A program made the translations under genes and the position numbers. Source: Acidobacteriota bacterium (lineage in GTDB: Bacteria; Actinomycetota; AC-67). From it: DNA of 64,000 nt. Shown piece after piece: positions 40,331-49,354 of this stretch. Location of the stretch: the NCBI GenBank assembly GCA_016208485.1, contig JACQXY010000019.1, positions 4,505 through 68,504 on the forward strand. Direction: 5' to 3'. The stretch's first letter is position 1; each line of letters begins with the position of its first letter. The notes below the pieces were generated by a model. That model saw nothing but the letters and a program-made list of their open reading frames with translations. It was not told the origin of the DNA and did no database searches.

Positions 40331-41211
40331 GGGTCGTGGAGCGCCCGTCCGAGGTGCGCGCCGCGCCGCCGGCGCCGGAGCGCCGCACGCACGTCCTGCG
40401 GTTCACCCTCTGGAGCCGGATCACCCACGCGGTGCTCGGGGTGAGCGTGTTCGGCCTGGTGCTGACCGGGATGCCGCTCAAGTACTCGGACGCGTTCTGG
40501 GCCTGGCCGCTGGTCCGGATGTGGGGAGGTCCTCACCTCGCCGGGCGGTTCCACCGCGGCTTCGCGCTCGGGCTCTTCGCCTCGGTCGTCATGCACCTCG
40601 GAGGGCTCGGCGTCGCGGCCGTGCGGCGGCGGCTCCCGCCGCTCTTCGGCCCGGACTCGATCCTTCCGCGAGTCGAGGACGCGCGTCACATCGCGCGGAA
40701 CCTCCGGTATCTGCGAGGAAAGGGACCGCCGCCGAAGTTCGGCAAGTTCACCTACTGGGAGAAGTTCGACTACTTCGGCGTGTTCTGGGGGCTGCTCATC
40801 ATCGGCCTGTCCGGCCTCGTGATGTGGTTCCCGATGATCGCGGCGCGCTTCTTCCCCGGCTGGGTGGTGACCGCCTCGCTCATCTTCCATTCCGACGAGG
40901 CGCTACTCGCGACCGGGTTCCTCTTCGCGATCCACTTCTTCAACACCCATCTCCGTCCCGAGGTCTTCCCACTCGACCCGTCCATCTTCACGGGGCGGGT
41001 CGATCTGGCGAGCGTGGCTCACGAACGCCCGGGCTGGTATGAGCGGCTGGTCGCCTCCGGGCGCGCGGCTCGACCGGAGCGTCCGGTGCCGGCCGTCGTT
41101 CGCGCCGGAGGGATCGCCTTCCTCGTCCTCGGGACGATCATCCTCATGCTCGTGATGCTCACGGCCGTCGCGGAGGTCGCCGGATACATCCTCCAACTGG
41201 TGTCGCCGTGA
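40327..41211 (+). CDS. cytochrome b-type membrane subunit
   Basis: A 294-residue membrane protein from GTG 40327, overlapping the cytochrome c stop. Four TM regions carry probable heme-ligating His: RFTLWSRITHAVLGVSVFGL, GRFHRGFALGLFASVVMHLG, FHSDEALLATGFLFAIHFFN. This is the layout of formate-dehydrogenase-gamma/NrfD-like or DUF4405-type cytochrome b proteins that take electrons from menaquinol. With the heptaheme cytochrome it would form a membrane quinol-cytochrome c electron-transfer module. No terminal reductase is encoded alongside. Confidence 0.82.
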   Translation: MRVVERPSEVRAAPPAPERRTHVLRFTLWSRITHAVLGVSVFGLVLTGMPLKYSDAFWAWPLVRMWGGPHLAGRFHRGFALGLFASVVMHLGGLGVAAVRRRLPPLFGPDSILPRVEDARHIARNLRYLRGKGPPPKFGKFTYWEKFDYFGVFWGLLIIGLSGLVMWFPMIAARFFPGWVVTASLIFHSDEALLATGFLFAIHFFNTHLRPEVFPLDPSIFTGRVDLASVAHERPGWYERLVASGRAARPERPVPAVVRAGGIAFLVLGTIILMLVMLTAVAEVAGYILQLVSP

Positions 41212-41320
41212 CCGCGACCCGAGGATGCCGACCCCTCAAGGGCCTGCGTCCTGGGGGTCCTCCGGCCCCCCGATGGCCCACGAAGGGAACGAAGCTCCCG
41301 CTTCCGCGAGCGTCCGGCGT

Positions 41321-41348
41321 TTGACAACACCAGGACCCGCCGTACAGT
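41321..41348 (+). promoter_or_regulatory. sigma70-type promoter for the heme-sensor two-component genes
   Basis: TTGACA (41321-41326), a 16-bp spacer, TACAGT (41343-41348), about 70 bp upstream of the GTG at 41416. The -35 is a perfect consensus. Confidence 0.6.
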
Positions 41349-41415
41349 TCGGATCAGAAGGGGAGTGGCCTGATGCGCCGCTCCCCGGATTGTGGCGCGT
41401 GAGGAGTGATGCCGT

Positions 41416-42537
41416 GTGCGGCTAGAGGCGCGCGTGACTCTCTGGCTGCTCGGCCTGATCGGCGCCGGCGCGGCCGTCACGGGATTTGGGATCACCCACT
41501 TCCAGCGCCAGAGCCTCGAGCGGCAGTTCGGGGACACCGGAAGGGTGCTCGCGCTCGCCGTCAAGAACAGCCTCGAGGTGAGCATGCTGAACAACGCTCC
41601 CGAGGACGTCCGCAAGACGGTGCGCAACGTCCAGCGGGGAGGGCTCATCAAGTCGGTTGCCGTCTACCGCCGCAGCGGCTCGCCCTGGGTCGCGTCCGCC
41701 GGCCTGACCCAGCCGTCGGCCGGCGAGCGGAGGGCGCTCTACGGGTCCATGGCGGGGGAGGAGCCGCGGAGCGCTTCGTCGGGCAGCTCGCTCACGATGT
41801 TCGTGCCGGTGACCAAGCATCCCGAGTGCGCCTCGTGCCATCCCGGGACGCAGCGCGTCCTCGGCGCGGTCGGGGTCGTGCTCGACGAGCTGCCGCTTCA
41901 GCGGGAACTCACCAACAGCACGCGGCACTCCCTCTACATGGCCGCCGCGCCGCTCGCGCTCGGCCTGCTCGCTTCCCTCTGGGCCGTGCGACGGGGCGTC
42001 CTGCGACCGCTCTCGATGGTCGGCGCGGCGGCGAAGCGGGTCGCAGCCGGCGACCTCGACGTGCGCCTGCCGGCCTTCCCTTCGGGCGAGCTGGGCTCGC
42101 TCTCCAAGACCTTCAACGAGATGGCGAGCCGCCTGCAGCTCCAGACCGCGGACATGCGCCGGACGCTCGAGCAGCTCCACTCCGACCTCGAGGGGATGGA
42201 GGAGGTCCAGTCGCTCCTCGCTTCCGGAGCCGGCCTCGGCGAGATGCTCGCCCGGGGCGCGGATCGCATGGCACCCGCACCGCACACTCGAGCCGTCCGA
42301 GCGGGATCTGGTCCGTTCGCTTTCGGGAGTCGTAGCGGTGACGGTCGAGAACGCCGAGCTGCTCGAGCGGCTGAACGAGAAGGAGCAGAGCCTCGAGGGG
42401 CTGCTGAAGAAGACCCTCGCGGCCCAGGAGGAGGAGCGGCGGCGGCTCGCGCGAGAGTTGCACGACGAGACGAGCCAGATCCTCGCGGCGATCATGATGA
42501 ACATCGACGTGGTAGACCGGCAGCTCCAGTCGCGTAA
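41416..42537 (+). CDS. sensor half of a split histidine kinase (CxxCH periplasmic domain, HAMP)
   Basis: From GTG 41416 (GAGGAG upstream) the protein has TM1 (VTLWLLGLIGAGAAVTGFGI) and a periplasmic domain with a heme c-type motif, C138-A-S-C141-H142. TM2 (~175-195), HAMP (LSMVGAAAKRVAAGDLDVRL) and a coiled coil follow. After MLARGADRM (about 42270) the frame leaves the family and encodes meaningless sequence to 42537. A GAF domain should start here; only its last part (TLEPSERDLVRSLSGVVAVT) survives, in the next frame. So a deletion plus frameshift separates sensor from kinase. Whether it is an assembly error is unknown, but the missing GAF core argues for a real deletion. Confidence 0.7.
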   Translation: MRLEARVTLWLLGLIGAGAAVTGFGITHFQRQSLERQFGDTGRVLALAVKNSLEVSMLNNAPEDVRKTVRNVQRGGLIKSVAVYRRSGSPWVASAGLTQPSAGERRALYGSMAGEEPRSASSGSSLTMFVPVTKHPECASCHPGTQRVLGAVGVVLDELPLQRELTNSTRHSLYMAAAPLALGLLASLWAVRRGVLRPLSMVGAAAKRVAAGDLDVRLPAFPSGELGSLSKTFNEMASRLQLQTADMRRTLEQLHSDLEGMEEVQSLLASGAGLGEMLARGADRMAPAPHTRAVRAGSGPFAFGSRSGDGRERRAARAAEREGAEPRGAAEEDPRGPGGGAAAARARVARRDEPDPRGDHDEHRRGRPAAPVA

Positions 42538-43045
42538 GCCGTACCGCGCGCGGCTGAAGGCCGTGAAGGCTCTCGCGGAGGAGGCGGCGCGGAACCTGAA
42601 CAAGGTGCTGCTCGACCTTCGGCCGGCGCTCCTCGACGAACTCGGTCTGGTCGAGGCGCTGCGATGGTACGTGTCTCAGATGCAGGAGGTGTGGGGCCTG
42701 CCGGTCACCATCCAGGCGAAGAAGATGCCGAGGCTGCCGGAGCACGTGGAGATGGCCGCGTTTCGGATCGCGCAGGAGGCGGTGGCGAACGCGGTTCGCC
42801 ACGGAGCGCCGCGCTCGATCCGGATGAAGGTCGCCGCGCCGGACGGCACGGTGCGCGTGGAGGTGGAGGACGACGGTTCCGGGTTCGACGTCGCCGGCGC
42901 GATGGCGAAGGCCCGGACGGGCGAAGCGGTCGGCCTGCTCGGGATGATCGAGCGGGCCGAGTTGCTCGGCGGGCGGCTCGAGGTCCAGTCGCAGCCCGGC
43001 AAGGGCACGAGGATCTCGGCCGAGATCCCGATCGGAGGAGGCTAG
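42338..43045 (+). CDS. kinase half of the split sensor (HisKA_3 plus HATPase)
   Basis: From GTG 42338 a 235-residue frame holds the NarX/LiaS-type kinase core: EEERRRLARELHDETSQILA with the phospho-His, the conserved LDLRPALLDELGLVEALRWY, and HATPase motifs (QEAVANAVRHGAP, EDDGSGFDVAG, GLLGMIERAELLGG). The upstream codons in this frame continue the end of a GAF domain, so this is the C-terminal part of the gene that starts at 41416. Expressed alone it would lack its sensor. The response regulator follows after 4 bp. Confidence 0.75.
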   Translation: MTVENAELLERLNEKEQSLEGLLKKTLAAQEEERRRLARELHDETSQILAAIMMNIDVVDRQLQSRKPYRARLKAVKALAEEAARNLNKVLLDLRPALLDELGLVEALRWYVSQMQEVWGLPVTIQAKKMPRLPEHVEMAAFRIAQEAVANAVRHGAPRSIRMKVAAPDGTVRVEVEDDGSGFDVAGAMAKARTGEAVGLLGMIERAELLGGRLEVQSQPGKGTRISAEIPIGGG

Positions 43046-43049
43046 GGCG

Positions 43050-43715
43050 ATGGACAAGACGATTCGTGTTCTCATTGCCGACGATCATGCCGTCGTCCGG
43101 CAGGGCATCCGGATGGTTCTCGAGACCGATCCGCAGCTCAAGGTGGTGGCCGATGTGGCTTCCGGAGAGGAGGCGATCGAGAAGGTGCACGAGCTGCGCC
43201 CGGACGTCGTGGTGATGGACGTCGCCATGCCGGGCCTGAGCGGGTTCGAGGCCACCCAGCGCATCCACGAGGCTCACGCCGACGTGAAGATCCTCGCGCT
43301 CACCGTCCACGACAGCGAGGCCTACATCTTCCAGATGCTGCGCGCCGGCGCCGTCGGGTACGTCCTGAAGCGCGCCCCAGCCGCTGAAGTCATCGAGGCG
43401 GTCAAGGCCGCTTTCCGGGGCGAGGCGATCCTGCACCCGAGCGTCGCGAAGCTTCTCATCCGCGATTACCTCACGCGGGTCGAGAAGGGTCAGGAATCGA
43501 CGTCCTTCGACCAGCTCTCCAAGCGGGAGCGGGAGATCGTCAAGCTCATCGCCGAGGGGCGAACGAACCGCGACATCGCCGAGATGCTCTGCCTGTCGAT
43601 CAAGACCGTGCAGGCGCATCGCGCGAACTTCATGCGCAAGCTCGGCTTGCACGACCGCACCGAGCTGGTGAAGTACGCGATCCGGCGCGGCATCATCGAC
43701 CTCGAGGAAGCCTGA
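43050..43715 (+). CDS. NarL/FixJ-type response regulator
   Basis: A 221-residue regulator. The receiver has VLIADDHAVVRQGIRMVLE, phospho-Asp in VVMDVAMPGLSG, Thr in LALTVHDSEAYI and Lys in GYVLKRAP. The LuxR HTH is LSKREREIVKLIAEGRTNRD followed by SIKTVQAHRANFMRKLG. It is positioned 4 bp after the kinase half, as the cognate regulator. A natural target would be the cytochrome operon upstream. The regulator itself appears intact. Confidence 0.9.
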   Translation: MDKTIRVLIADDHAVVRQGIRMVLETDPQLKVVADVASGEEAIEKVHELRPDVVVMDVAMPGLSGFEATQRIHEAHADVKILALTVHDSEAYIFQMLRAGAVGYVLKRAPAAEVIEAVKAAFRGEAILHPSVAKLLIRDYLTRVEKGQESTSFDQLSKREREIVKLIAEGRTNRDIAEMLCLSIKTVQAHRANFMRKLGLHDRTELVKYAIRRGIIDLEEA

Positions 43716-43739
43716 GCGCGCGCGGCGCTTCCCCGGGCG

Positions 43740-45077
43740 TTAGGCCGGGCGGACGAGCACGGTCGAGCCTCCGGTCACGCGCAACTCGCCGGTCGAGCGG
43801 TCCCAGGTCCACTGTCCGTCGGTTCCCACGTCGGGGCCGTTCGGGTACCTGATCTCGGGGGCGGCGAAGATCGCGGTCCCGCCGCCCGACCAGGTCGCCG
43901 TCAGCTCGCTCGTCGCGGCGTCGAAATGGAACGCCGTCAGCCCCGGGACGGCCGCGGGGTACGCGCGGGCGATGTCGTCCAGGATTCCCCGGGGCGTGCC
44001 GTTCTTCTCGATGGGCGAGTAGCCGGTGCCGGGCTCGTACACCCAGTAGGAGGCGCCGGCGCGCGCCTCATCGGCGAGGTCGTACACGCGGCGCAGGAAC
44101 CCCTCGGCGTCCGGGGCGTCGTAGACCATGCCGAACTCCCCGAGCCATAGCGGCAGCCCCGCGACCCCCGCCTCGGCGACCGAGTAGCGGAAGTTCGTCT
44201 CCGCGAGCGGCGGCCGCGCCTCCGCGCCGGTGTAGGGGGCCCAGTCCCATAACCCGTACAGGTGCGGCGCGTAGACCGCATTCTCCGGCGGTTCGAGCGG
44301 AGGGACGGTCGGCATGTGCACGTTCTTGTAGTTGGGAGGCTCGAGGAACCCGACGTGCCCGTCGCCCGTGCCGCGGATCGCGTCGAGCCAGCGCGCTTGG
44401 GACGGGTAGAGGTACTGAGTCTCGAAGACCCCCGGCGGGATGAAGCCCTGGTACGGCTCGTTCATGAGGTCGTAGCCCGCCACCATCGGGTTGTCTTTGA
44501 GCCGCGCCGCGACCGCGACCCACGCGCCGGCGTAGTGCGCTTGCAGATCCGCGGAGGTCCAGAAGCTCGTGAAGGCGCACATGACCGCGGGAGACAGGTA
44601 GTTCGCCGCCCACGCGCCGGTCGCCCCCGCGAGGTCGGCGTGGGGGCAGGTCGTCTCGGCGGCCCACGCGGGCGCGCCGTTGTCCCACGGCGTGCCGTAC
44701 ACGTCCTGGTGCATGTCCACCACGACGTAGAGCCCCGCGCCGGTGGCCTCGCTCACGAGCGCGGTGAACTTGCTCAGGTACTCCTGGTCGTACGTCCCTT
44801 TCTCGGGCTCGATCGCGGCCCACGAGGTGCCGAGCCGGATCGAGTTCATCCCCCAGGACCGGATGCGCGCGAAGTCCGAGGAAGCGACCGGCGGGAGGAA
44901 GGGCGGGTACTTGTTGATCACCGCGATGCCCCGGAGCAACACGTCTCGCCCGTCTCCGTCGAGGAGCTTCCCCCCTTCCGCGCGCAGGAGCGGCGAGCCG
45001 GCTTCCGCGCGCAGGGGCATGGTCGCCACGGAGGACGCGAGGAGCAGGAGCGATACGAGGAGGCGTGCGCGGCGCAT
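43740..45077 (-). CDS. secreted GH5 glycosidase, endoglycoceramidase-like
   Basis: A 445-residue exported enzyme from ATG 45077 (AGGGAG upstream). The signal peptide (LLVSLLLLASSVATMPLRAE) is followed by a (beta/alpha)8 GH5 barrel. The acid/base is Glu207 in GYDLMNEPYQG and the nucleophile Glu314 in LPLWLGEFGMVYD. MHQDVYGTPWDNGAPAW and YAPHLYGLWDWAPYTG are typical of the endoglycosylceramidase/endo-beta-galactoside branch. A C-terminal beta domain (~380-445) is also typical. It lies 95 bp downstream of a GH27 gene in the same direction. Activity on glycolipids is inferred from subfamily resemblance only. Confidence 0.83.
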   Translation of the reverse strand: MRRARLLVSLLLLASSVATMPLRAEAGSPLLRAEGGKLLDGDGRDVLLRGIAVINKYPPFLPPVASSDFARIRSWGMNSIRLGTSWAAIEPEKGTYDQEYLSKFTALVSEATGAGLYVVVDMHQDVYGTPWDNGAPAWAAETTCPHADLAGATGAWAANYLSPAVMCAFTSFWTSADLQAHYAGAWVAVAARLKDNPMVAGYDLMNEPYQGFIPPGVFETQYLYPSQARWLDAIRGTGDGHVGFLEPPNYKNVHMPTVPPLEPPENAVYAPHLYGLWDWAPYTGAEARPPLAETNFRYSVAEAGVAGLPLWLGEFGMVYDAPDAEGFLRRVYDLADEARAGASYWVYEPGTGYSPIEKNGTPRGILDDIARAYPAAVPGLTAFHFDAATSELTATWSGGGTAIFAAPEIRYPNGPDVGTDGQWTWDRSTGELRVTGGSTVLVRPA

Positions 45078-45172
45078 GAGGTGACTCCCTTCCCGTCTTG
45101 GGCCTGCCGCTCGGGCGCGGCGGCTTTCAGGAGAGTTCGCCGCGCGCGGGTCCGTTTCCTGCCGCGCGCGGC

Positions 45173-46456
45173 TCACGGGGGGCTCACGCGGAACAGGGCG
45201 ATCCCGTGCGCGGGTACCGTCGCGGCGATTTCCGCCTCGACCGTCGCGTCGGTGTGGGCCCAGAGGTCCCGCGCGCGGTAGGTCGCGGCGGGCGGCAGGC
45301 CGGCCTCGGCGGCGCTCACTGAAATCCGTGCCGGCGCGCCGTCTCGGTTGAAGAGCCCGATCGTGCGGCTTCCATCGGCGAGCGGCTTGACCCAGACCTC
45401 CTGGTCCCCGTCGTCGCGGATGCGCACGCCCTGCGCGCCGAGCGGATCCTGATCCACCGCGATCACCTCGGCGTTCGTGAGGATCCCGAGGGTCTCGGGC
45501 GTCATCGCGCCCAGGTCGTTGCCGGCCATCAGAGGCGCGGCCATGATCGCCCACAGGCTGAAGTGCGCGCGGTACTCGGTGTCGGTCATGCCCCCGTTGC
45601 CGACCTCGAGCATGTCGGGATCGTTCCAGCCGCCGGGGCCGGCGTAGCGCGCGAGGCCGGCGTTCTGGTCGAGGATTGTCATCACGCTCTCCCAGGAGTC
45701 CTCGATGTCGGGCGTCGTTCGCCAGAGGTTGCCGGTCTCGCGTCCCCAGAGCCACGGCTTGCCGGCGCCCCACGTGCAGATGCTGAACGCGATCGGGCGC
45801 CCGGTCGCCGCGAGCGCGTCGCGCATGCGCGCGTAGGCGTCGGGATGGCTCAGGCCCGCGCTCATGTCGGCCGGCCAGAGACGGTCCCGGCACTCCTCGG
45901 GGGAGAGCCCGGCCTCGCGCGGGCAGGCGTAGGGGAGGTTGTCGACGTTGGCGAAGCACCAGTCGAACTTCAGGTAGTCGATCCCCCAGGAGGCGAACAG
46001 CGCCGCGTCCTCTTGGTAGTGACCGTAGCTCCCCGGGAACTGCTGGCAGGTGAGCAGCCCCGCGTCCTCGTAGATGCCGATCTCCAGGCCACGGGCGTGG
46101 ACGTCGTCGGCAAGCGCGCGGATGCCGCTCGGGAAGCGGACCGGATCCGCCATGAGGTTCCCGTCCGCGCCCCGCACGCGGGCCATCCAGCAGTCGTCGA
46201 GCACGAGGGAGCGGTAGCCGGCGTCCTTGAGGCCGGAGGACACGAGCAGGTCGGCGGTAGCCCTCATGGTCCGCTCGTCGATGTCGCAACCGAAGACGTT
46301 CCAGGGATTCCAGCCCATCGGGGGCGTGCGAGCCAGGCCGTTCTCGAGGGCCGTCGCTCGGGAGGGAGCAAGGGTCGGAAGGAGGCCGAGCGCGACCGTG
46401 GCGAGGAGGGCGATGATCCGGGTCGGAATCCCGTTCGTGCGACGCTTGCTCCGCAT
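45173..46456 (-). CDS. secreted GH27 alpha-galactosidase
   Basis: A 427-residue exported glycosidase. The signal peptide (RIIALLATVALGLLPTLAPS) leads to the GH27 barrel: TPPMGWNPWNVFGCDIDERT, VLDDCWMARVR, nucleophile Asp165 in YLKFDWCFAN and acid/base Asp250 in NLWRTTPDIEDSW. Also visible are GGWNDPDMLEVGNGGMTDTE and a C-terminal beta-sandwich. Paired with the GH5 gene it could trim terminal alpha-galactose (or N-acetylgalactosamine) from the same glycan. ATG 46456 has GGGAGG upstream. Confidence 0.88.
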   Translation of the reverse strand: MRSKRRTNGIPTRIIALLATVALGLLPTLAPSRATALENGLARTPPMGWNPWNVFGCDIDERTMRATADLLVSSGLKDAGYRSLVLDDCWMARVRGADGNLMADPVRFPSGIRALADDVHARGLEIGIYEDAGLLTCQQFPGSYGHYQEDAALFASWGIDYLKFDWCFANVDNLPYACPREAGLSPEECRDRLWPADMSAGLSHPDAYARMRDALAATGRPIAFSICTWGAGKPWLWGRETGNLWRTTPDIEDSWESVMTILDQNAGLARYAGPGGWNDPDMLEVGNGGMTDTEYRAHFSLWAIMAAPLMAGNDLGAMTPETLGILTNAEVIAVDQDPLGAQGVRIRDDGDQEVWVKPLADGSRTIGLFNRDGAPARISVSAAEAGLPPAATYRARDLWAHTDATVEAEIAATVPAHGIALFRVSPP

Positions 46457-46638
46457 GGCGCGGCCTCCCTGGTCCCGCGCGCCTCGTGGCGCGCCGTCGC
46501 CGGAGCGTTCGACGCGTCGGCGCGATTCCCCTTCTCGAAGACCCGAACCGGGTTGCGCCCGTGGACGGACCGGCCCGGCCTGCGCGATGATGGGGAAGTC
46601 CCGGCTCCGGGGGGAGCGGGCGAGGGGGGGAGGCGGCC

Positions 46639-47370
46639 ATGGGGAACCCGGTCGTGCATTTCGAGATCAACGGCGCCGACGGACCGGCGCTGGAGCGCTT
46701 CTATTCCGGCCTGTTCGGCTGGCACGTCCAGCCCATGCCGGAGATGCGCTACGGGCTGGTGGACACCCACGCCGGAGAGGGGATCAACGGCGGGATCGGC
46801 CAGACCGAGGACGGCCGCGGCGTGGTTCAGTTCTACGTCGAGGGACCCGACATCCAGGTCCTGCTCGACCGGGCGGAATCGCTCGGGGGCAAGCCGGTTA
46901 CCCCGGTCACGGAGGTCCCCGGCGTTGTGACCTTCGCGCACCTCGCCGACCCGTTCGGCAACGTGATCGGGCTCGTCAAGGCAGACGGCTCGGAGGAGGG
47001 CGGGGTCTCCCCCGGCGCGAACCCGCCGGTGGCCTGGTTCGAGATCCAGGCGCCCGACACGATCGGCGCGCGCCGGTTCTACTCCGACCTGTTCGGCTGG
47101 AAGATCAACGTCCACGAGGAGTGGGACTACGGCGAGGTGGACACGGGGGCGGGCCGCGGGATCTCCGGGGGAATCGGCCCGACGCCGGACGGCGCCCCCC
47201 ACGCGAGCGTGTGGGCGAAGGTGGACGACCTCCAGCGGTACCTCGATCGCGCGGAGTCGCTCGGCGCCAAGGTGGTCATGGCGCCGATGAAGATGGGGGA
47301 GGGACTCGCGATCGCCGGATTCACCGATCCGCAGGGGAACTTCTTCGGGCTGTTCCGCATGGGCGCGTAG
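46639..47370 (+). CDS. two-domain VOC (glyoxalase-fold) protein
   Basis: A 243-residue protein with two tandem vicinal-oxygen-chelate modules. Module 1 contains VVHFEINGADGPALERFYSG, GINGGIGQTED and LADPFGNVIGLV. Module 2 repeats the pattern with VAWFEIQAPDTIGARRFYSD, GISGGIGPTPDG and FTDPQGNFFGLF. The PxGNxxGL ends are typical of the CFP32/27-kDa antigen-like group. Metal ligands are not obvious in either half, so an enzymatic role is uncertain. Divergent from the GH27 gene. Confidence 0.82.
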   Translation: MGNPVVHFEINGADGPALERFYSGLFGWHVQPMPEMRYGLVDTHAGEGINGGIGQTEDGRGVVQFYVEGPDIQVLLDRAESLGGKPVTPVTEVPGVVTFAHLADPFGNVIGLVKADGSEEGGVSPGANPPVAWFEIQAPDTIGARRFYSDLFGWKINVHEEWDYGEVDTGAGRGISGGIGPTPDGAPHASVWAKVDDLQRYLDRAESLGAKVVMAPMKMGEGLAIAGFTDPQGNFFGLFRMGA

Positions 47371-47416
47371 CCGGGGGACCCGAGGCGGCGGGTCTCCGGC
47401 GCGATGAGGCGCGCCG

Positions 47417-49237
47417 CTATCCCGCCGGGAGGAACACGCGCGCGGAGGTCCCGCCGCCGGGCCGGTCCTCGATCCACGCCCGGCCGCCGTGCAGCTCGGC
47501 GAGGCGCGCGACGAGCGCGAGCCCGATGCCCATGCCGGGGTGGTGGGGGTGGATGGTGGGCCCCTGCTCGAGCGGAGCGAACGCGGCGTCCCGCAGGCCG
47601 GGCGGGACTCCGGGACCGTCGTCGGCCACGCCGATCTCCGCGCCGCCGGGCGCGGATCGGACCGTGAGCCAGATCCGGGTGCCCTCAGGGGTGTGGCGCA
47701 CCGCGTTCGCGAGGAGGTTCTCGACGATCCGCTCGACCTGGGGGGCATCCACCGAGAGGACGGCCCTCTCCGCCTCGATGGTCAGATCGTGCCCCTCGGG
47801 GGCGGTCGCCGCGGCGACCCGCCGGACGAGCTCGCCGAGGTCCGTCTCGGACTCGTGGAGGATCAGGACGCCGCGCGCAAGGCGATCGACGTCCAGCAGG
47901 TCGGCGATCAGGCGGTCGAGCCGCCGCGCGCTGCTCGCCAGGCGCGACAGCAGGTCCATCCTTGCCCCCCCGGTGATCTCGGCGTCGTGGGAGACCAGGG
48001 TCTCGGCGGTCCCCACCAGGGTGGTGAGCGGCGTGCGAAGCTCGTGCGAGGTGTGGGTGAGGAACGCGCTCTTCATCGCCTCCAGCGCCCTGAGGCGCTC
48101 GGCCGCCGCCTGCTCCCGTTCGAAGGCGCGCCCAATCAGCTCCGCGGCCGCCTTCTCCTCCGCATTGCGCCGCTCGATCTCCTCGGCCATCGCGTCGAAG
48201 GCGCTCGAGAGGCGGCCGAGCTCGCCGCCCCGGTCCCGGATCGAGGCTCGCGCGCTGAGGTCTCCCTGACGGAGGCGCTCGGCCGCGCCGATGACCGCCC
48301 GAAGACGCCGGAGGAGGAAGACCTCGCCGAACCCCCGGGCCGCTCCCAGGGCGAGCAGTGTGACGAACGCCAGCCCGATGAGGTTGCGCGCGAGGAGGCG
48401 GTTGGCCTCCGCAAGGACGGCGTTTCTCGGAGTGCCGACGATCACGCGCATGACGCTTCCGCCCGTCCGGGCTTCGATCGAGGCGAATCCGTACAGCCGG
48501 CGGACGCCGTCGGGACCGGTGAGCTCCGCCGTCCCCTCCGCGGCGGGGCCAATGAGGGGAGAGAGCGGCGTCTCGCGGAGCGACCGGCCCACCCAACCCC
48601 CCGGGTCCGGCCGTTGGGCGAGGACCGTGCCGGAGGTGTCCACGACGAAGAGTTCGGCCTCCGGGCCGAGCCGGGTTTCCGCGGCGAACTCCCCGAGCCA
48701 GCCGAGATCCAGGGCCGCGACGATCACCGCCACGACGTTTCCGCGATCGTCCGTCGCGGGGTGGGCGAAGTTGATCCCGGGCACGCCGGTGATCCTCCCG
48801 AGCTGGTAGTCGCCGGCGGCGAAGTCGCGGGTTTGCACCGCGCGCTGGAAGTACGCGCGGTCCACGATGTTGACCGGCCTGCTGAGCTGGAGCGCGCTGC
48901 AGACGACCTCCCCGTTCGGGGCGGCCACGCCGAGATTCGAGTAGCGAGGGAAGCTCCGCATCACGCCGGCGAGGATGGCTCTGCACCCGGGCCGGTGCTC
49001 TCGGAGGTCGGGGACGCTCGCGAGGCTCTCCACGAGTTGGTGCACTCCTTCGACGGTGCGGGAGTAGTCCGCCAGCACGAAGCGGGCGGTCGTCTGTGTC
49101 GTCAGCAGAGCCTCCCGCGCGCGGTGCCGGCGGTCGGCGACGCCGGTCGTCAGGATGAGGATGAGGGCCGGAAGGATGGCGAACGAAACGACGACAGCAA
49201 TGCGACTCCGAAGCCCCGTGGCTCCCCGCGCGGGCAT
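47417..49237 (-). CDS. Cache-domain membrane sensor histidine kinase
   Basis: A 606-residue kinase. TM1 (IAVVVSFAILPALILILTTG) and TM2 (~285-305) flank an extracellular double-Cache domain (RAYFQRAVQTRDFAAGDYQL, HPATDDRGNVVAVIVAALDL), which usually binds small ligands. HAMP (AERLRQGDLSARASI), coiled coil, HisKA (MKSAFLTHTSHELRTPLTTL) and HATPase (ENLLANAVRHTPEG, DDGPGVPPGL, GMGIGLALVARLAELHGG) follow. No regulator is adjacent. Confidence 0.88.
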   Translation of the reverse strand: MPARGATGLRSRIAVVVSFAILPALILILTTGVADRRHRAREALLTTQTTARFVLADYSRTVEGVHQLVESLASVPDLREHRPGCRAILAGVMRSFPRYSNLGVAAPNGEVVCSALQLSRPVNIVDRAYFQRAVQTRDFAAGDYQLGRITGVPGINFAHPATDDRGNVVAVIVAALDLGWLGEFAAETRLGPEAELFVVDTSGTVLAQRPDPGGWVGRSLRETPLSPLIGPAAEGTAELTGPDGVRRLYGFASIEARTGGSVMRVIVGTPRNAVLAEANRLLARNLIGLAFVTLLALGAARGFGEVFLLRRLRAVIGAAERLRQGDLSARASIRDRGGELGRLSSAFDAMAEEIERRNAEEKAAAELIGRAFEREQAAAERLRALEAMKSAFLTHTSHELRTPLTTLVGTAETLVSHDAEITGGARMDLLSRLASSARRLDRLIADLLDVDRLARGVLILHESETDLGELVRRVAAATAPEGHDLTIEAERAVLSVDAPQVERIVENLLANAVRHTPEGTRIWLTVRSAPGGAEIGVADDGPGVPPGLRDAAFAPLEQGPTIHPHHPGMGIGLALVARLAELHGGRAWIEDRPGGGTSARVFLPAG

Positions 49238-49354
49238 CCACTCAGGATACCCGGCGCCCGGCGGGCCGGGAAGGGGATGCCCGGCCCGCCGGGTCGCCGC
49301 CCCGGTCGCGCGCGCCGGGCGCCTCCGGCGCCCCGCCCTGCGCAGCGCCCCGCC

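Noticed and set aside
41416-42537. Treating the sensor half as a complete 373-residue protein
   Set aside because: Its last ~90 residues are out-of-frame translation of the kinase region, with no domain content.
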